Below are positions 29,206-37,214 of a stretch of DNA of 64,000 nucleotides, in pieces. Position 1 is the stretch's first letter. Every line of letters starts with the position of its first letter. Below the pieces are notes generated by a model. That model did not search any database, was not told the origin of the DNA, and worked only from the letters and a program-made list of their open reading frames with translations. The stretch lies in IMG/VR virus record IMGVR_UViG_3300036668_000172, positions 19,750-83,749 of that record; one strand, 5' to 3'. The DNA is from a virus. The translations under genes and the position numbers were made by a program.

Positions 29206-31032
29206 ATGAATTACACAGTAAGTAACTCTGTTATAAGCAAAGACACTATTCAAGATATGCACGCTGGCAAGCTTCAGTCTTCCATGGCTAAGTTCGCTCG
29301 CTCCATGGCCTTGCGGTCAGTGCAAGTCAATGTCAAAAGGTATCAGCATGACTACATGCCTGACGCACCTGCATGGTCTGATGACCACACCATACACATC
29401 GCTCATGACAAAGACACAGGCAACATAGGGTCAGCTGACAATATCATCAGGCTCAAGGGGTTGCTGATACATGAGCTATCTCACGTGCTGTTTACCCCTC
29501 GCTCCAAGACTGCCTTAGTCAAGTGGGTGCGTGACAATCGCTTGTGGAATGCCTTCAACATCCTTGAGGACAACCGCATTGAGAACCTTATGGTTGCCAA
29601 CATGTCTGGTGTCAAGCCTTGGTTAGTACACACCGTTACAACTGAGCTAATCAAGACTGCACCTATTCAAGCTAACTCACTGCTACCGCTAGTGTGGGGA
29701 CGCAAGTACCTGCCATTAGAGATACGCATGGCCGCACTTGATACGTGGAGAGTTCTCAATGCAGATGACATTACTGCACTGTTAGACGAGTACATTACAC
29801 TCAACCTCCAACACAAACCAGACATATTACGAGCTACAGTAATCATAGGCAAGTTCTCTTCGGCACTACAGGAAGAGCAGGACCTTGATGGCAAGCCTCC
29901 TGTTGGGTCTATACACCATGGCACCACCTCGGAGACCGCTCCAGATAGCAAGGCAGACTCTCAACCCATGAGTAAAGCTCAGCAAGACAAGCTGCTTGAT
30001 AAAGTAGAAGATGATAGTACACAGCCATCAAGTGATGATAGTGATGAGAGTAGTGCGAGTAGTGAGAGTGGTGCGAGTACTAGCTCTGGCAAGACTTTGG
30101 CTGAGCAACTACAAGATGCAGCAGACGCAGCAATGGACACGCTATTAGAGGATGTAAAAAGCACTGTACAGTCTGTAAAAGAGTCTTCTGAGCCTGTAAA
30201 TGTCATGGGTGACGATTCGGTATCTTCAAGAGAGAGCGACCAGCTCATCAATCGAGTACCTGAGTACTCCAAGAAGCTTGAGACGCCTAGTGCTGATGCC
30301 CTGATAGCTTCAAGGCAGTTTGCTAAAGAGCTAACGGAGTTGCGTACTCAGCACGACCCAGGATGGATGCGGCGCTCAGACCAAGGTCGCCTAAACGTCA
30401 AGGACTTCATGTTGGGCACTGACTTAGAGGAAGCCTTTGACCAGTGGTCAGAAGGTAACCAAGATGTTACAGACATCGAATGCGTAGTGCTTCTCGACAA
30501 CTCAGGTTCAATGGAAGACATGATTACCCCTGCTTACGAAGCTATGTGGGCAGTCAAGCGCGGGCTGGATAGTGTGCAAGCTAGCACTACAGTAATTCAG
30601 TACGGTAGTCGTGGTGAGATTCTATACGGGCCCAACCAACGTGCTTCCAACCAAGTACTTACTGCACGTCATGCAGGTAGTAGTGGTGGCACTGACCCTT
30701 TCTGGAGCTTAAAGAAAGCCCATGAAATCCTTGCTGACTCTACTCGTGCTATCAAGATGATGATAGTCATTACAGATGGCTCGTGGGGAAGTGCCCTAGC
30801 ATGCGAAGAAGCTATCCTAGCCATGCGTGGCAACGGTGTGCTAACTGGTCTGGTGTTCTTAGCTGACCCCAATCCTAGTACCCAATGGCAGTACAGCAAG
30901 ACAGCAGAAAATGAAATCATTGTTGATGCTCACAAGTGTGAAGTAGCAGTCATGTTGACTGCACCAAGACAGTTAGTTGACTTTGCCAAGGACATCACTA
31001 AACTAAGTCAGAAGAGAGTAGAGAGGGTATAA
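29206..31032 (+). CDS. VWA protein with metallopeptidase-like N-terminus
   Basis: 608 residues. The N-terminal third has a zinc-protease-like HELSH (89-93) with EDNRIE (121-126) supplying a third ligand. A Ser/Asp/Glu-rich linker (about 245-305) leads to a VWA domain with the metal-ion site DNSGSME (near 430), a conserved Thr/Asp loop and ITDGSWG. The layout matches putative metallopeptidase-VWA proteins and CobT-like partners of MoxR ATPases. The pair may unfold or cleave a host target; the substrate is unknown. Confidence 0.8.
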   Translation: MNYTVSNSVISKDTIQDMHAGKLQSSMAKFARSMALRSVQVNVKRYQHDYMPDAPAWSDDHTIHIAHDKDTGNIGSADNIIRLKGLLIHELSHVLFTPRSKTALVKWVRDNRLWNAFNILEDNRIENLMVANMSGVKPWLVHTVTTELIKTAPIQANSLLPLVWGRKYLPLEIRMAALDTWRVLNADDITALLDEYITLNLQHKPDILRATVIIGKFSSALQEEQDLDGKPPVGSIHHGTTSETAPDSKADSQPMSKAQQDKLLDKVEDDSTQPSSDDSDESSASSESGASTSSGKTLAEQLQDAADAAMDTLLEDVKSTVQSVKESSEPVNVMGDDSVSSRESDQLINRVPEYSKKLETPSADALIASRQFAKELTELRTQHDPGWMRRSDQGRLNVKDFMLGTDLEEAFDQWSEGNQDVTDIECVVLLDNSGSMEDMITPAYEAMWAVKRGLDSVQASTTVIQYGSRGEILYGPNQRASNQVLTARHAGSSGGTDPFWSLKKAHEILADSTRAIKMMIVITDGSWGSALACEEAILAMRGNGVLTGLVFLADPNPSTQWQYSKTAENEIIVDAHKCEVAVMLTAPRQLVDFAKDITKLSQKRVERV

Positions 31033-31033
31033 C

Positions 31034-31171
31034 ATGAATGCAGAATACTACTGCATGTTTTGTGAGGAGTTTGTTTACTCGCAAGACGTTGCAATAAAGT
31101 GTTACAAATGCAAAGAGTACAAGGGACTAATCCCTGTGTCAGAAGCACCAATGAATGAGGAGGATAACTAA
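31034..31171 (+). CDS. 45-residue zinc-ribbon protein
   Basis: YYCMFCEEFVYSQDVAIKCY followed by KC gives two CxxC knuckles. Starts 1 nt after the VWA gene and shares its stop with the next ATG (TAATG). Acidic tail. Confidence 0.7.
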   Translation: MNAEYYCMFCEEFVYSQDVAIKCYKCKEYKGLIPVSEAPMNEEDN

Positions 31172-31446
31172 TGGGATACAAAGTAGGAGCAGAAATAGCA
31201 GATTCAAATCTAGACATAGAAGCCAAGATGGCGTGGCACCTTACAGGTAACCACGTACCACCAATAGACGAAGCGTTCGTTCCTGTAGCAGTGCAGGCAA
31301 TAGAGCTTGCCAACACAAACAACTGGGATGAACTACTAGAGCTACCCAACGGACTAGAGCGCTCAGTAGCGTTCATAATAAATGGCATGCACCTAGAACC
31401 ATTCGTTACTATCATTCCAACACCAAAAGATGAAGGAGACAACTAA
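31171..31446 (+). CDS. Small acidic protein, unknown
   Basis: 91 residues, mostly helical (DLDIEAKMAWHLTG; NNWDELLELPNGLERSVAFI). A C/A-rich repeat core lies inside it at 31310-31323. Coupled on both sides. Confidence 0.6.
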   Translation: MGYKVGAEIADSNLDIEAKMAWHLTGNHVPPIDEAFVPVAVQAIELANTNNWDELLELPNGLERSVAFIINGMHLEPFVTIIPTPKDEGDN

Positions 31447-31634
31447 TGAATAGATACCAAGTAGCAGTACTAGTTAAGTATCACGTGTCAGCAGACAACC
31501 TCGATGATGCTTGGGAGCTCATTGAAGTTGGGGCCGAGTTCCCTGTGACACCATTTGATGATGAGACAAACGTCAGTAGCGTGCAGATTGTAAGTGTTAT
31601 AGACCTATCAGACGTAGAAGAAGAAGAGGAGTGA
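31446..31634 (+). CDS. Small acidic protein, DpnD/PcfM-like layout
   Basis: 62 residues. MNRYQVAVLVKYHVSADNLD, then DAWELIEVG, repeats the strand-strand-helix pattern (Y.V.V...V.AdnldDA) of the earlier genes, with an acidic tail EEEEE. Coupled upstream by TAATG. Confidence 0.65.
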   Translation: MNRYQVAVLVKYHVSADNLDDAWELIEVGAEFPVTPFDDETNVSSVQIVSVIDLSDVEEEEE

Positions 31635-31635
31635 G

Positions 31636-31734
31636 ATGATGAGAGAGACACTCGGAAGCGGATGGCCGTATATAATGACGATAATAGCCCTAGTAGTTTG
31701 GTGGGTTGGAAGTAATCTATGGAGGAAGAAATGA
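31636..31734 (+). CDS. 32-residue single-pass membrane peptide
   Basis: MMRETLGSGWPYIMTIIALV, then VWWVGSNLWRKK: one hydrophobic helix with a basic C-terminus, a typical phage membrane micro-protein. Overlaps the following gene by ATGA. Function unknown. Confidence 0.6.
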   Translation: MMRETLGSGWPYIMTIIALVVWWVGSNLWRKK

Positions 31735-31940
31735 GTGAGTACTACGATGGAGGCTCCATGAGAGGCTCAGGCATAGATTCTATAGAAGTAGAATACGATG
31801 TATTTCAGTGCAATGATTGCGAGTTTGACAATCCAGAAGGGGTAGTCAACACAGACGATTGGGGTAACTACGAAGTTACATGCAGTGAGTGCGGGTGGTT
31901 GTACACCGAGGGTAAGCGTTGGGCGTACTATGGCTCATAA
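31731..31940 (+). CDS. Zinc-ribbon protein
   Basis: 69 residues from the ATG at 31731, chosen for the GGAGG 6 nt upstream and the ATGA overlap. FQCNDCEFDN and VTCSECGWLY make two CxxC knuckles 25 residues apart, a compact zinc ribbon. Confidence 0.7.
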   Translation: MSEYYDGGSMRGSGIDSIEVEYDVFQCNDCEFDNPEGVVNTDDWGNYEVTCSECGWLYTEGKRWAYYGS

Positions 31941-32148
31941 AGAGTTATCACATCTGATAAAACAAGCAGAGTCACAAGGCTGGGTAGTTTCCCACTTAAA
32001 AGGTGGCCACTTAAAGTGGGTGTCACCTATAAGCGGTAGGGCAGTGTTTAGTGGGTTCAGCCCATCAGACAAAAGAGCTGTCAAAAATATAGTAAGGGAG
32101 TTACGCATAAGCGGCTTCCTCATAATCAAACAGAAAGGGACAAAATGA
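31930..32148 (+). CDS. HicA-like mRNA-binding protein
   Basis: 72 residues from the ATG at 31930. HLIKQAESQGWVVSHLKGGH, then LKWVSPISGRAVFSGFSPSD, then RAVKNIVRELRISGFLI fits the HicA fold: alpha-beta-beta-beta-alpha with the catalytic His in G(S/G)H. HicA proteins cleave mRNA in toxin-antitoxin pairs, but no HicB gene is next to it, as is common in phages. Overlaps its neighbours by 11 and 4 nt. Confidence 0.75.
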   Translation: MAHKELSHLIKQAESQGWVVSHLKGGHLKWVSPISGRAVFSGFSPSDKRAVKNIVRELRISGFLIIKQKGTK

Positions 32149-32465
32149 CAACAAAGAAATTCCGTACAGGTAAAGCTGCAACAAAGAGCTTTTTACTACC
32201 AAGCTTTGACTTGGCACGAGCGCTGTGTGCTAAGGCAGACCCTGAGGTGTTCTTTCCTGATACAGGTGCGATGAGTGACGTCAAAGGTGCCAAAAGAATC
32301 TGTAACGCATGTGAGGTACAGGTTGACTGTCTTGAGTGGGCACTGAAGAACGAAGAGGAATACGGCATCTGGGGAGGGCTTACAGCTGCCGAGAGACGTC
32401 GCCTAAGTCGTGCACGTAAAAGGTATCAAGTTGTGCAAGTACCTGCCCCTAAAGTAAGAAAGTAA
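32145..32465 (+). CDS. WhiB-family iron-sulfur transcription factor
   Basis: 106 residues. The four cluster cysteines (ALCAKAD; then RICNACEVQVDC) are followed by the WhiB signature YGIWGGLTAAERRRL and a basic end. WhiB proteins bind a [4Fe-4S] cluster and the housekeeping sigma factor of actinobacteria. It is the last gene of the plus operon and may redirect host or phage transcription. Confidence 0.9.
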   Translation: MTTKKFRTGKAATKSFLLPSFDLARALCAKADPEVFFPDTGAMSDVKGAKRICNACEVQVDCLEWALKNEEEYGIWGGLTAAERRRLSRARKRYQVVQVPAPKVRK

Positions 32466-32489
32466 ACCAGCTTCAACACAAACATTTGC

Positions 32490-32519
32490 GGGTCCACCTA
32501 GTTGCTTATAGGTGGGCCC
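32490..32519. terminator. Bidirectional terminator between converging blocks
   Basis: GGGTCCACCTA (32490-32500) pairs with TAGGTGGGCCC (32509-32519) over 11 bp with one G-U and an 8-nt loop. CTTGTTATC follows rightwards and a C/A-rich run leftwards. It lies between the stop of WhiB and that of the convergent TGT-like gene. Confidence 0.75.
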
Positions 32520-32534
32520 CTTGTTATCTACTAA

Positions 32535-34034
32535 CTAGTCTTCTAACGATGTCTTAATAATTCGGGTAGTTTGCTGTTCATCTAAGGGCTGTTGCATCTC
32601 CCTTAAAGCCGACGCTTTGTCGCCAAATATAGCGCTCAAAACCCCTCCAGAAGTCTGCCTGCTGGCAGTGATGCTGACGAACTCTTTATTGCTTTCTAGG
32701 TCCTTCATATTAGCGACCAGTTTAAACAACCTGTCTACTTCTTGAGACACGTTCGGGTCGGCGTAGCCGCCGTTCATTTCTTCGGCAAATCGCATGAACG
32801 CTACCCTCTGACCTTGCATCTCTATAATAGTGGTCAGCAAATCTTTTAATTGTTCTCTGGTTTTAACCTCTACTGGCAGGTTAAATGCGCACGTGTTATC
32901 TGGCTTAAATGCAGGACAATTTGCTGCGACAAAACACGTATTACACTGTCTTAATGAGGTCTGTTGTGAGCGTACTACTGACACCTGTTTTAGGACATCT
33001 TTACCGTCCTCATCCTTGTCTACAATAGTCTTCGACTCAAACCCAAAAATAGGTAAATTAACCTTTTCTAGTGGGTCTCTGGCTATTACTTTTTTCCGCT
33101 CTTCTACCCCCTTGTTAGTAGAACCTACCCCACCCATTTCCATTAAACCTGTGTATAGGGTATCCTCGTTGTTATCTACTAACATCTCATCTTTGGAGGG
33201 TAAACCACCTTTTATGACTCTTAAATCTGGCTTATCTTTATCCATTTTGGCCTCTAACTGTAAATATGACCACACTGCTAACTTGGTGGCCTCTGTTGTG
33301 TCATCATCTACGAACTTCTTAAAATCTAAACTTGCCTTTTCCACGACGTTCTTGTATCGTAATCGGGCTTGGTCTTTCATCTTCTTTGGATACCGCACCA
33401 GTTTGGTGCCGTCCCATACAATGGTCTCACCTCTACGCATTGGTGATAACCAACTCAATGTGCTGGCTGTGTCGAATGGAATCTGTCGTAAGTTATCTGG
33501 CTTTGCTGTTCCTAATGCATGAAACTTCACGTCATTATTTGCTTTTAGGCTTCTAGTTAATCCTGCTAATGCTGGGACATTTTCAATTACTGAACCAGGT
33601 ATTGCGATGTTCTCGTACTCCTGTGCCCACCTCTGTAATAATAAGGTGTTATACGATTCGTGCCATACTACCCACATCTTTGGGTCGTTCTCGAATGCCG
33701 CACGTTCCTGTTGAATTCTAATTAATCCCCACTGCTGGGAGTCAAACTCAGTCCAACCCTCTATTCTGTCGTAATTTAACGCTATAAAATCTTGATAGTT
33801 GGCGGCGTACTCTTCCATCTCCCTGGCACTCAATCCTGCTTTATCTGCCTGGACTGCGCCTGAATCTACCCATACTTTCATGTCAGAATAGAATCGTTCA
33901 CCAATTAAATAGTCTTTGGTCTTGGGTAATCCCCTCTTACACAATCCCCAATAATTTAACATGACGTGAGTGACGCCATTCTTTTCTAATAACGTTCGGT
34001 TACTCGGAATCTCTACCCCGCCGAAGATAATCAA
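32535..34034 (-). CDS. TGT/DpdA-like TIM-barrel protein with cysteine-rich C-terminus
   Basis: 499 residues. KVWVDSGAVQ (near 60) and FHALGTAKPDNLRQIPFDTA, then SWLSPMRRGE (about 190-225), follow the barrel pattern of tRNA-guanine transglycosylases and phage DpdA proteins (DSG, then HxxGxxxxxxLxxxPFD). The C-terminal part has CNTCFVAANC plus a further cysteine at DNTCAF, likely a metal site, and a helical end. It could exchange a base in DNA or RNA. No genes for making 7-deazaguanine are seen here. The assignment is moderate. Confidence 0.5.
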   Translation of the reverse strand: MIIFGGVEIPSNRTLLEKNGVTHVMLNYWGLCKRGLPKTKDYLIGERFYSDMKVWVDSGAVQADKAGLSAREMEEYAANYQDFIALNYDRIEGWTEFDSQQWGLIRIQQERAAFENDPKMWVVWHESYNTLLLQRWAQEYENIAIPGSVIENVPALAGLTRSLKANNDVKFHALGTAKPDNLRQIPFDTASTLSWLSPMRRGETIVWDGTKLVRYPKKMKDQARLRYKNVVEKASLDFKKFVDDDTTEATKLAVWSYLQLEAKMDKDKPDLRVIKGGLPSKDEMLVDNNEDTLYTGLMEMGGVGSTNKGVEERKKVIARDPLEKVNLPIFGFESKTIVDKDEDGKDVLKQVSVVRSQQTSLRQCNTCFVAANCPAFKPDNTCAFNLPVEVKTREQLKDLLTTIIEMQGQRVAFMRFAEEMNGGYADPNVSQEVDRLFKLVANMKDLESNKEFVSITASRQTSGGVLSAIFGDKASALREMQQPLDEQQTTRIIKTSLED

Positions 34035-34522
34035 TCTCCGAACCTAACCGTTTCCGTGCGTATTATACGCCTGTCCTTGGTCATCATTTCATTTTGTTTT
34101 GCAACTGAGGCTGCGATGTCATCCCATGACCGAACTGACTTTGGTGCATCTGGGCGGAACTCTGGCCGCAAATAACCTGGAACTCCGAACATCAGGCTTG
34201 GAATACCTAAATCAAATGCAACTGCCCATAATGCTGGGTCTGACGTTATAAATAGGTCTACTACGCTTTTTGCTCTGGCCAATTTGAGCTGCCTTGGCTT
34301 CAGCGGGTCGCCGTCAATTCCAACAGATGCGTCTATCATGTTGTCGTAATCTACGATTTTATTCTGGTTTATCCACTGCTGAGCATGGTTTGGGCTCAGG
34401 TCTGTAATAAACGAAATCTTGTTGTATGCGCTCAATGCTCCAGTGATGAGAATCCCTTGTGGGATTGGCTCGTCGTTCCTGTAACCTCTTAATACGCCGT
34501 CTAAATCTATAACTATATGCAT
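34031..34522 (-). CDS. HAD-like protein
   Basis: 163 residues. VIDLDGVLRG at the start is the HAD motif I (DxDG), ISFITDLS supplies motif II Thr/Ser, and DLFITSDPALWAVAFDLGIP, then LMFGVPGY, resembles the C-terminal acidic motif region. Phosphatase or phosphotransfer activity is likely by family; the substrate is unknown. Overlaps the TGT-like gene by 4 nt and follows the nucleotidyltransferase by 3 nt. Confidence 0.65.
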   Translation of the reverse strand: MHIVIDLDGVLRGYRNDEPIPQGILITGALSAYNKISFITDLSPNHAQQWINQNKIVDYDNMIDASVGIDGDPLKPRQLKLARAKSVVDLFITSDPALWAVAFDLGIPSLMFGVPGYLRPEFRPDAPKSVRSWDDIAASVAKQNEMMTKDRRIIRTETVRFGD

Positions 34523-34525
34523 GTT

Positions 34526-35404
34526 TTAAATACTAGTACGGTATGTCGCTGCTCGTCTTATCAAAGTTCTTGTGTCTGGAATTACTGGTCGGTCGGCTTC
34601 CCCGTAATCTCTGACTTTCTTCAACAACTGAACTGCGCCCGTGCTCTTGCCGCCTTGCCAGCGGTAGTTATGGAAATCATAATAACCTTCACCACCTGTA
34701 GTAAAGGCTTGATGACGACCACCATGTATTTCACCAAACAATGCTTCGGCCTGCTGCTGTGCAGCGGCCATCCTGACCTCAGCATTTCTCCTGTTAGCAT
34801 CTGCGTGCGAGGTCTGAACATCGTTCAACGCTGATGTAAATCTAGTATGAACCTGTATCGCTGTTCTAGAGTCGCCTTCGACTACCATTTGCCACGCTGG
34901 GTTGTCGGGTGCCTGCTGTGCGGGGTCTGGTGCGACTGTCCACTCATCGTATTTTAGGTCATACGCAGCGTAAGGGTTGATTGACTTAATGTTCTCAGCA
35001 CCTGGATTTACGTAAAAGGTTAGCTCGTAACCATTCCAGTCTTCGGTATTGGGCTGAAGCAGGCTGCGGAACAACTCGTTTATCATGTCCGCGATTTCTG
35101 CGTCTAACAGACCAGAATACTCTGGGTTGGCTTTACGGAATTGAATACTGTTTATACCCACTAAACAGTCGAGGTCACTTGGCTTCCTGGCCGCTGACCA
35201 CTGATAACTAACGCCTGAACCCGCTAACCACGCATGTGACCATAACTCTGAATGACGATACTCGCGGTTAAAGAAATCAGCGAGCAGTTGCAAGATACCT
35301 TGACGAACCCAACTCTTTAGGTTTCTACCTTCAAACAGGATGGGGTCAAGACTTTGCGACGGCTCGCTGAAATACGAAGTGGAGTACATACCTAGACCAG
35401 ACAT
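34526..35404 (-). CDS. Nucleotidyltransferase-like protein
   Basis: 292 residues. HAWLAGSGVSYQW followed by KPSDLDCLVGI reproduces the GS...DxD active-site layout of pol-beta-type nucleotidyltransferases. It has a long helical middle (SALNDVQTSHADANRRNAEV) and a C-terminal basic part. It could add a nucleotide to RNA, protein or a small molecule. First gene of the three-gene set with HAD and TGT-like proteins. Confidence 0.65.
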   Translation of the reverse strand: MSGLGMYSTSYFSEPSQSLDPILFEGRNLKSWVRQGILQLLADFFNREYRHSELWSHAWLAGSGVSYQWSAARKPSDLDCLVGINSIQFRKANPEYSGLLDAEIADMINELFRSLLQPNTEDWNGYELTFYVNPGAENIKSINPYAAYDLKYDEWTVAPDPAQQAPDNPAWQMVVEGDSRTAIQVHTRFTSALNDVQTSHADANRRNAEVRMAAAQQQAEALFGEIHGGRHQAFTTGGEGYYDFHNYRWQGGKSTGAVQLLKKVRDYGEADRPVIPDTRTLIRRAATYRTSI

Positions 35405-35425
35405 ACATCTAGTCTAAGGTGTTAT

Positions 35426-35707
35426 CTACTTAGATTCTGGCTTAATGCCACGTTCCTTTAATGCGGATGCAATCTTCTCTGCTGTGCTTGGCTGGTTATC
35501 TATACCCAAACGCTCAGTTAATACGTCCGCAACCTTCTGGGCTAGGATGGTTGATTCAAACTCATCAACAATCTGCTTACAGGTTTGATAGATATCAAAA
35601 TTGTTTACTGGCCTATCTACCTCAATACCTTCATCTGGCATTGTGGGTAGGGTGGTGATTTTTCCGTCTGGGGTTGTTGCTGCTATAAAAAAGACTTCTG
35701 CCTTCAT
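35426..35707 (-). CDS. Small helical protein, unknown
   Basis: 93 residues: a beta start (AEVFFIAATTPDGKITTLPT) and a helical remainder (YQTCKQIVDEFESTILAQKV). Overlaps the upstream gene by 4 nt. No family recognised. Confidence 0.6.
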   Translation of the reverse strand: MKAEVFFIAATTPDGKITTLPTMPDEGIEVDRPVNNFDIYQTCKQIVDEFESTILAQKVADVLTERLGIDNQPSTAEKIASALKERGIKPESK

Positions 35708-36264
35708 TTGTACATGCCTCTCATTGCTCGTTTTTTAGTGGTCGCTACGCTGTGGAATGGGCAGAAATGGCACAGGTACACCTTCGGTGCTCCTGAACTT
35801 GCTGGGTCTGGTAACCCCAACTCCATGCGTTCTTTATCTGTCTTCGGTAACAGACGCTTTGCTTCGGATTCGTAGTCGGGACATCCTGGGTCTGATGGTC
35901 GCAAATGGTAGTTGTAACACTCCATTGCGGACTCTGCAAACTCCATTTTAGAGTTGTAGAAGTTTTTATCTGGGTCTATCGCATCTAGACCCTCTGACCC
36001 GCCGCCCTTCAGCTGCTCGATGATTGCCTTGCGGCTCTCAACTTTTTCCCATGTCTTAAATGGTAGTAGGAACATTTTGCCCATGTGGCGCTCGCCACTG
36101 GGAAACTCATGCTTTTCTAGGGTTAGCTCCAGCAGGACATCCGTCTCTGGTGGGCCGTCATGTGGAGGTAACTCGTCAATACTATTGCAAACTAGGCAAT
36201 AGACTAAACGGATAACGGGCCCATCGTGGAATTCCCGTTTTCCAATTAGTGGGGCTTCAGACAT
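35704..36264 (-). CDS. Cysteine-rich protein, unknown
   Basis: 186 residues. Cysteines at YCLVC, MECYNYHLRPSDPGC and YLCHFCPFH suggest a metal or iron-sulfur site whose ligands are spread over the chain. No nuclease motif is visible. Overlaps both neighbours; the next gene upstream shares TAATG. Confidence 0.55.
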   Translation of the reverse strand: MSEAPLIGKREFHDGPVIRLVYCLVCNSIDELPPHDGPPETDVLLELTLEKHEFPSGERHMGKMFLLPFKTWEKVESRKAIIEQLKGGGSEGLDAIDPDKNFYNSKMEFAESAMECYNYHLRPSDPGCPDYESEAKRLLPKTDKERMELGLPDPASSGAPKVYLCHFCPFHSVATTKKRAMRGMYK

Positions 36265-36413
36265 TACTCAGCCTCCATGTGAGCAAACATCTTGGCCCAA
36301 TAATCCTTGGTCCACTGTTCTGCTTCTTCATACTCTTTTGTACCCTTACGGGCAGCGAATCCAGGGCTGTTGATACCCATAGAACCTAGGTGGGGGGTTT
36401 CTTTCTTCTCCAT
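36264..36413 (-). CDS. 49-residue protein, unknown
   Basis: ATG at 36413 behind GGAG at 7 nt, stop shared with the next ATG. MEKKETPHLGSMGINSPGFA is polar; EEAEQWTKDYWAKMFAHMEA is a helix. Unknown function; small size and coupling make it real. Confidence 0.6.
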   Translation of the reverse strand: MEKKETPHLGSMGINSPGFAARKGTKEYEEAEQWTKDYWAKMFAHMEAE

Positions 36414-36457
36414 AGTAATACTCCTTATCTTAGTACGTCTAATTTTAGTCTAGTGTA

Positions 36458-36763
36458 CTACTTGCCTTCTGACGAGGTTTCTTGGGCCAACTTGGCTTTA
36501 TTAGCTGCACGGGTTGCGGCAGACTTTTTAGCAGCGACTTGGCGCTTGCGCTTCTTTTCTAGCTCTGCTGCAATCTTTAGGTCAAGGCCTACCTCGGCTA
36601 GGAGGGCATTAGTTCGCTTAATTGTGTCATCAAGGTCTACAGTCATACTAACTGGGCGTTCCCAGATAGTTCCGTCCTGTACCTTACCGTCGCTGTCCAT
36701 ATCTACAGCGATTAAATTCAGCTTGGCGTCTTTCTTGCCAAGTAGTCTGCTCCAGAATCCCAT
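36458..36763 (-). CDS. Small protein with basic helical tail
   Basis: 101 residues. GFWSRLLGKKDAKLNLIAVD starts it; the end ELEKKRKRQVAAKKSAATRA is a basic helix rich in Ala and Lys. No family recognised. Confidence 0.55.
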   Translation of the reverse strand: MGFWSRLLGKKDAKLNLIAVDMDSDGKVQDGTIWERPVSMTVDLDDTIKRTNALLAEVGLDLKIAAELEKKRKRQVAAKKSAATRAANKAKLAQETSSEGK

Positions 36764-36804
36764 GTTATGCTCCTTATAATTAGTCGGGGTACTACTATCT
36801 TATA

Positions 36805-37017
36805 CTACTTACCTGGATTGACCTGTTGGTCCTTAGGGTACTCTGATGTTGCAAAACCATATCCGTAGAACGGGTTGAGAGACTGGCGATTGTCTAGCGT
36901 CTCGTCGTGTCCGTGCATTTGGCTTACTTCTGTGTTCGGACGAATTTTACGGTACTTACCGTCTGTTGCGCCTTCACCTAAACCGTCGTTCATTGAACGT
37001 GATGTGTTAACTGCCAT
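36805..37017 (-). CDS. Small polar protein, unknown
   Basis: 70 residues, polar and Asn/Gly/Tyr-rich (NPFYGYGFATSEYPKDQQVN), probably disordered. Coupled upstream by TAATG. Resembles other low-complexity proteins in the cassette. Confidence 0.5.
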   Translation of the reverse strand: MAVNTSRSMNDGLGEGATDGKYRKIRPNTEVSQMHGHDETLDNRQSLNPFYGYGFATSEYPKDQQVNPGK

Positions 37018-37214
37018 TAGGCCATCTTACCTTTCACTCGTTGTGCAGTTCTTTTGTTGCTGCACTGATTACAAATACCGTTGTACATATACTCAATCGG
37101 GTTTAAAACAACACCACACTGCGGACAAGGGTGTGACCCTCTATACATTGTAGCGTTTTCTGCCACTATGTACGCCTGTAACTCTAGGGTCTCTGCTCCG
37201 TCGTTGTCGAACAT
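37017..37214 (-). CDS. Zinc-ribbon protein
   Basis: 65 residues. SHPCPQCGVVLNPIEY and GICNQCSNKR give two CxxC knuckles, followed by a basic tail. Coupled at both ends by TAATG. Confidence 0.7.
   Translation of the reverse strand: MFDNDGAETLELQAYIVAENATMYRGSHPCPQCGVVLNPIEYMYNGICNQCSNKRTAQRVKGKMA

Noticed and set aside
32830-33522. 230-residue plus-strand frame
   Set aside because: It is antisense to the TGT-like gene, whose own frame has recognisable motifs; composition follows the complement.
35704-36264. Cas4-like protein because of scattered cysteines
   Set aside because: No RecB-type acidic motif or QxxxY; cysteine spacing differs from the Cas4 pattern.
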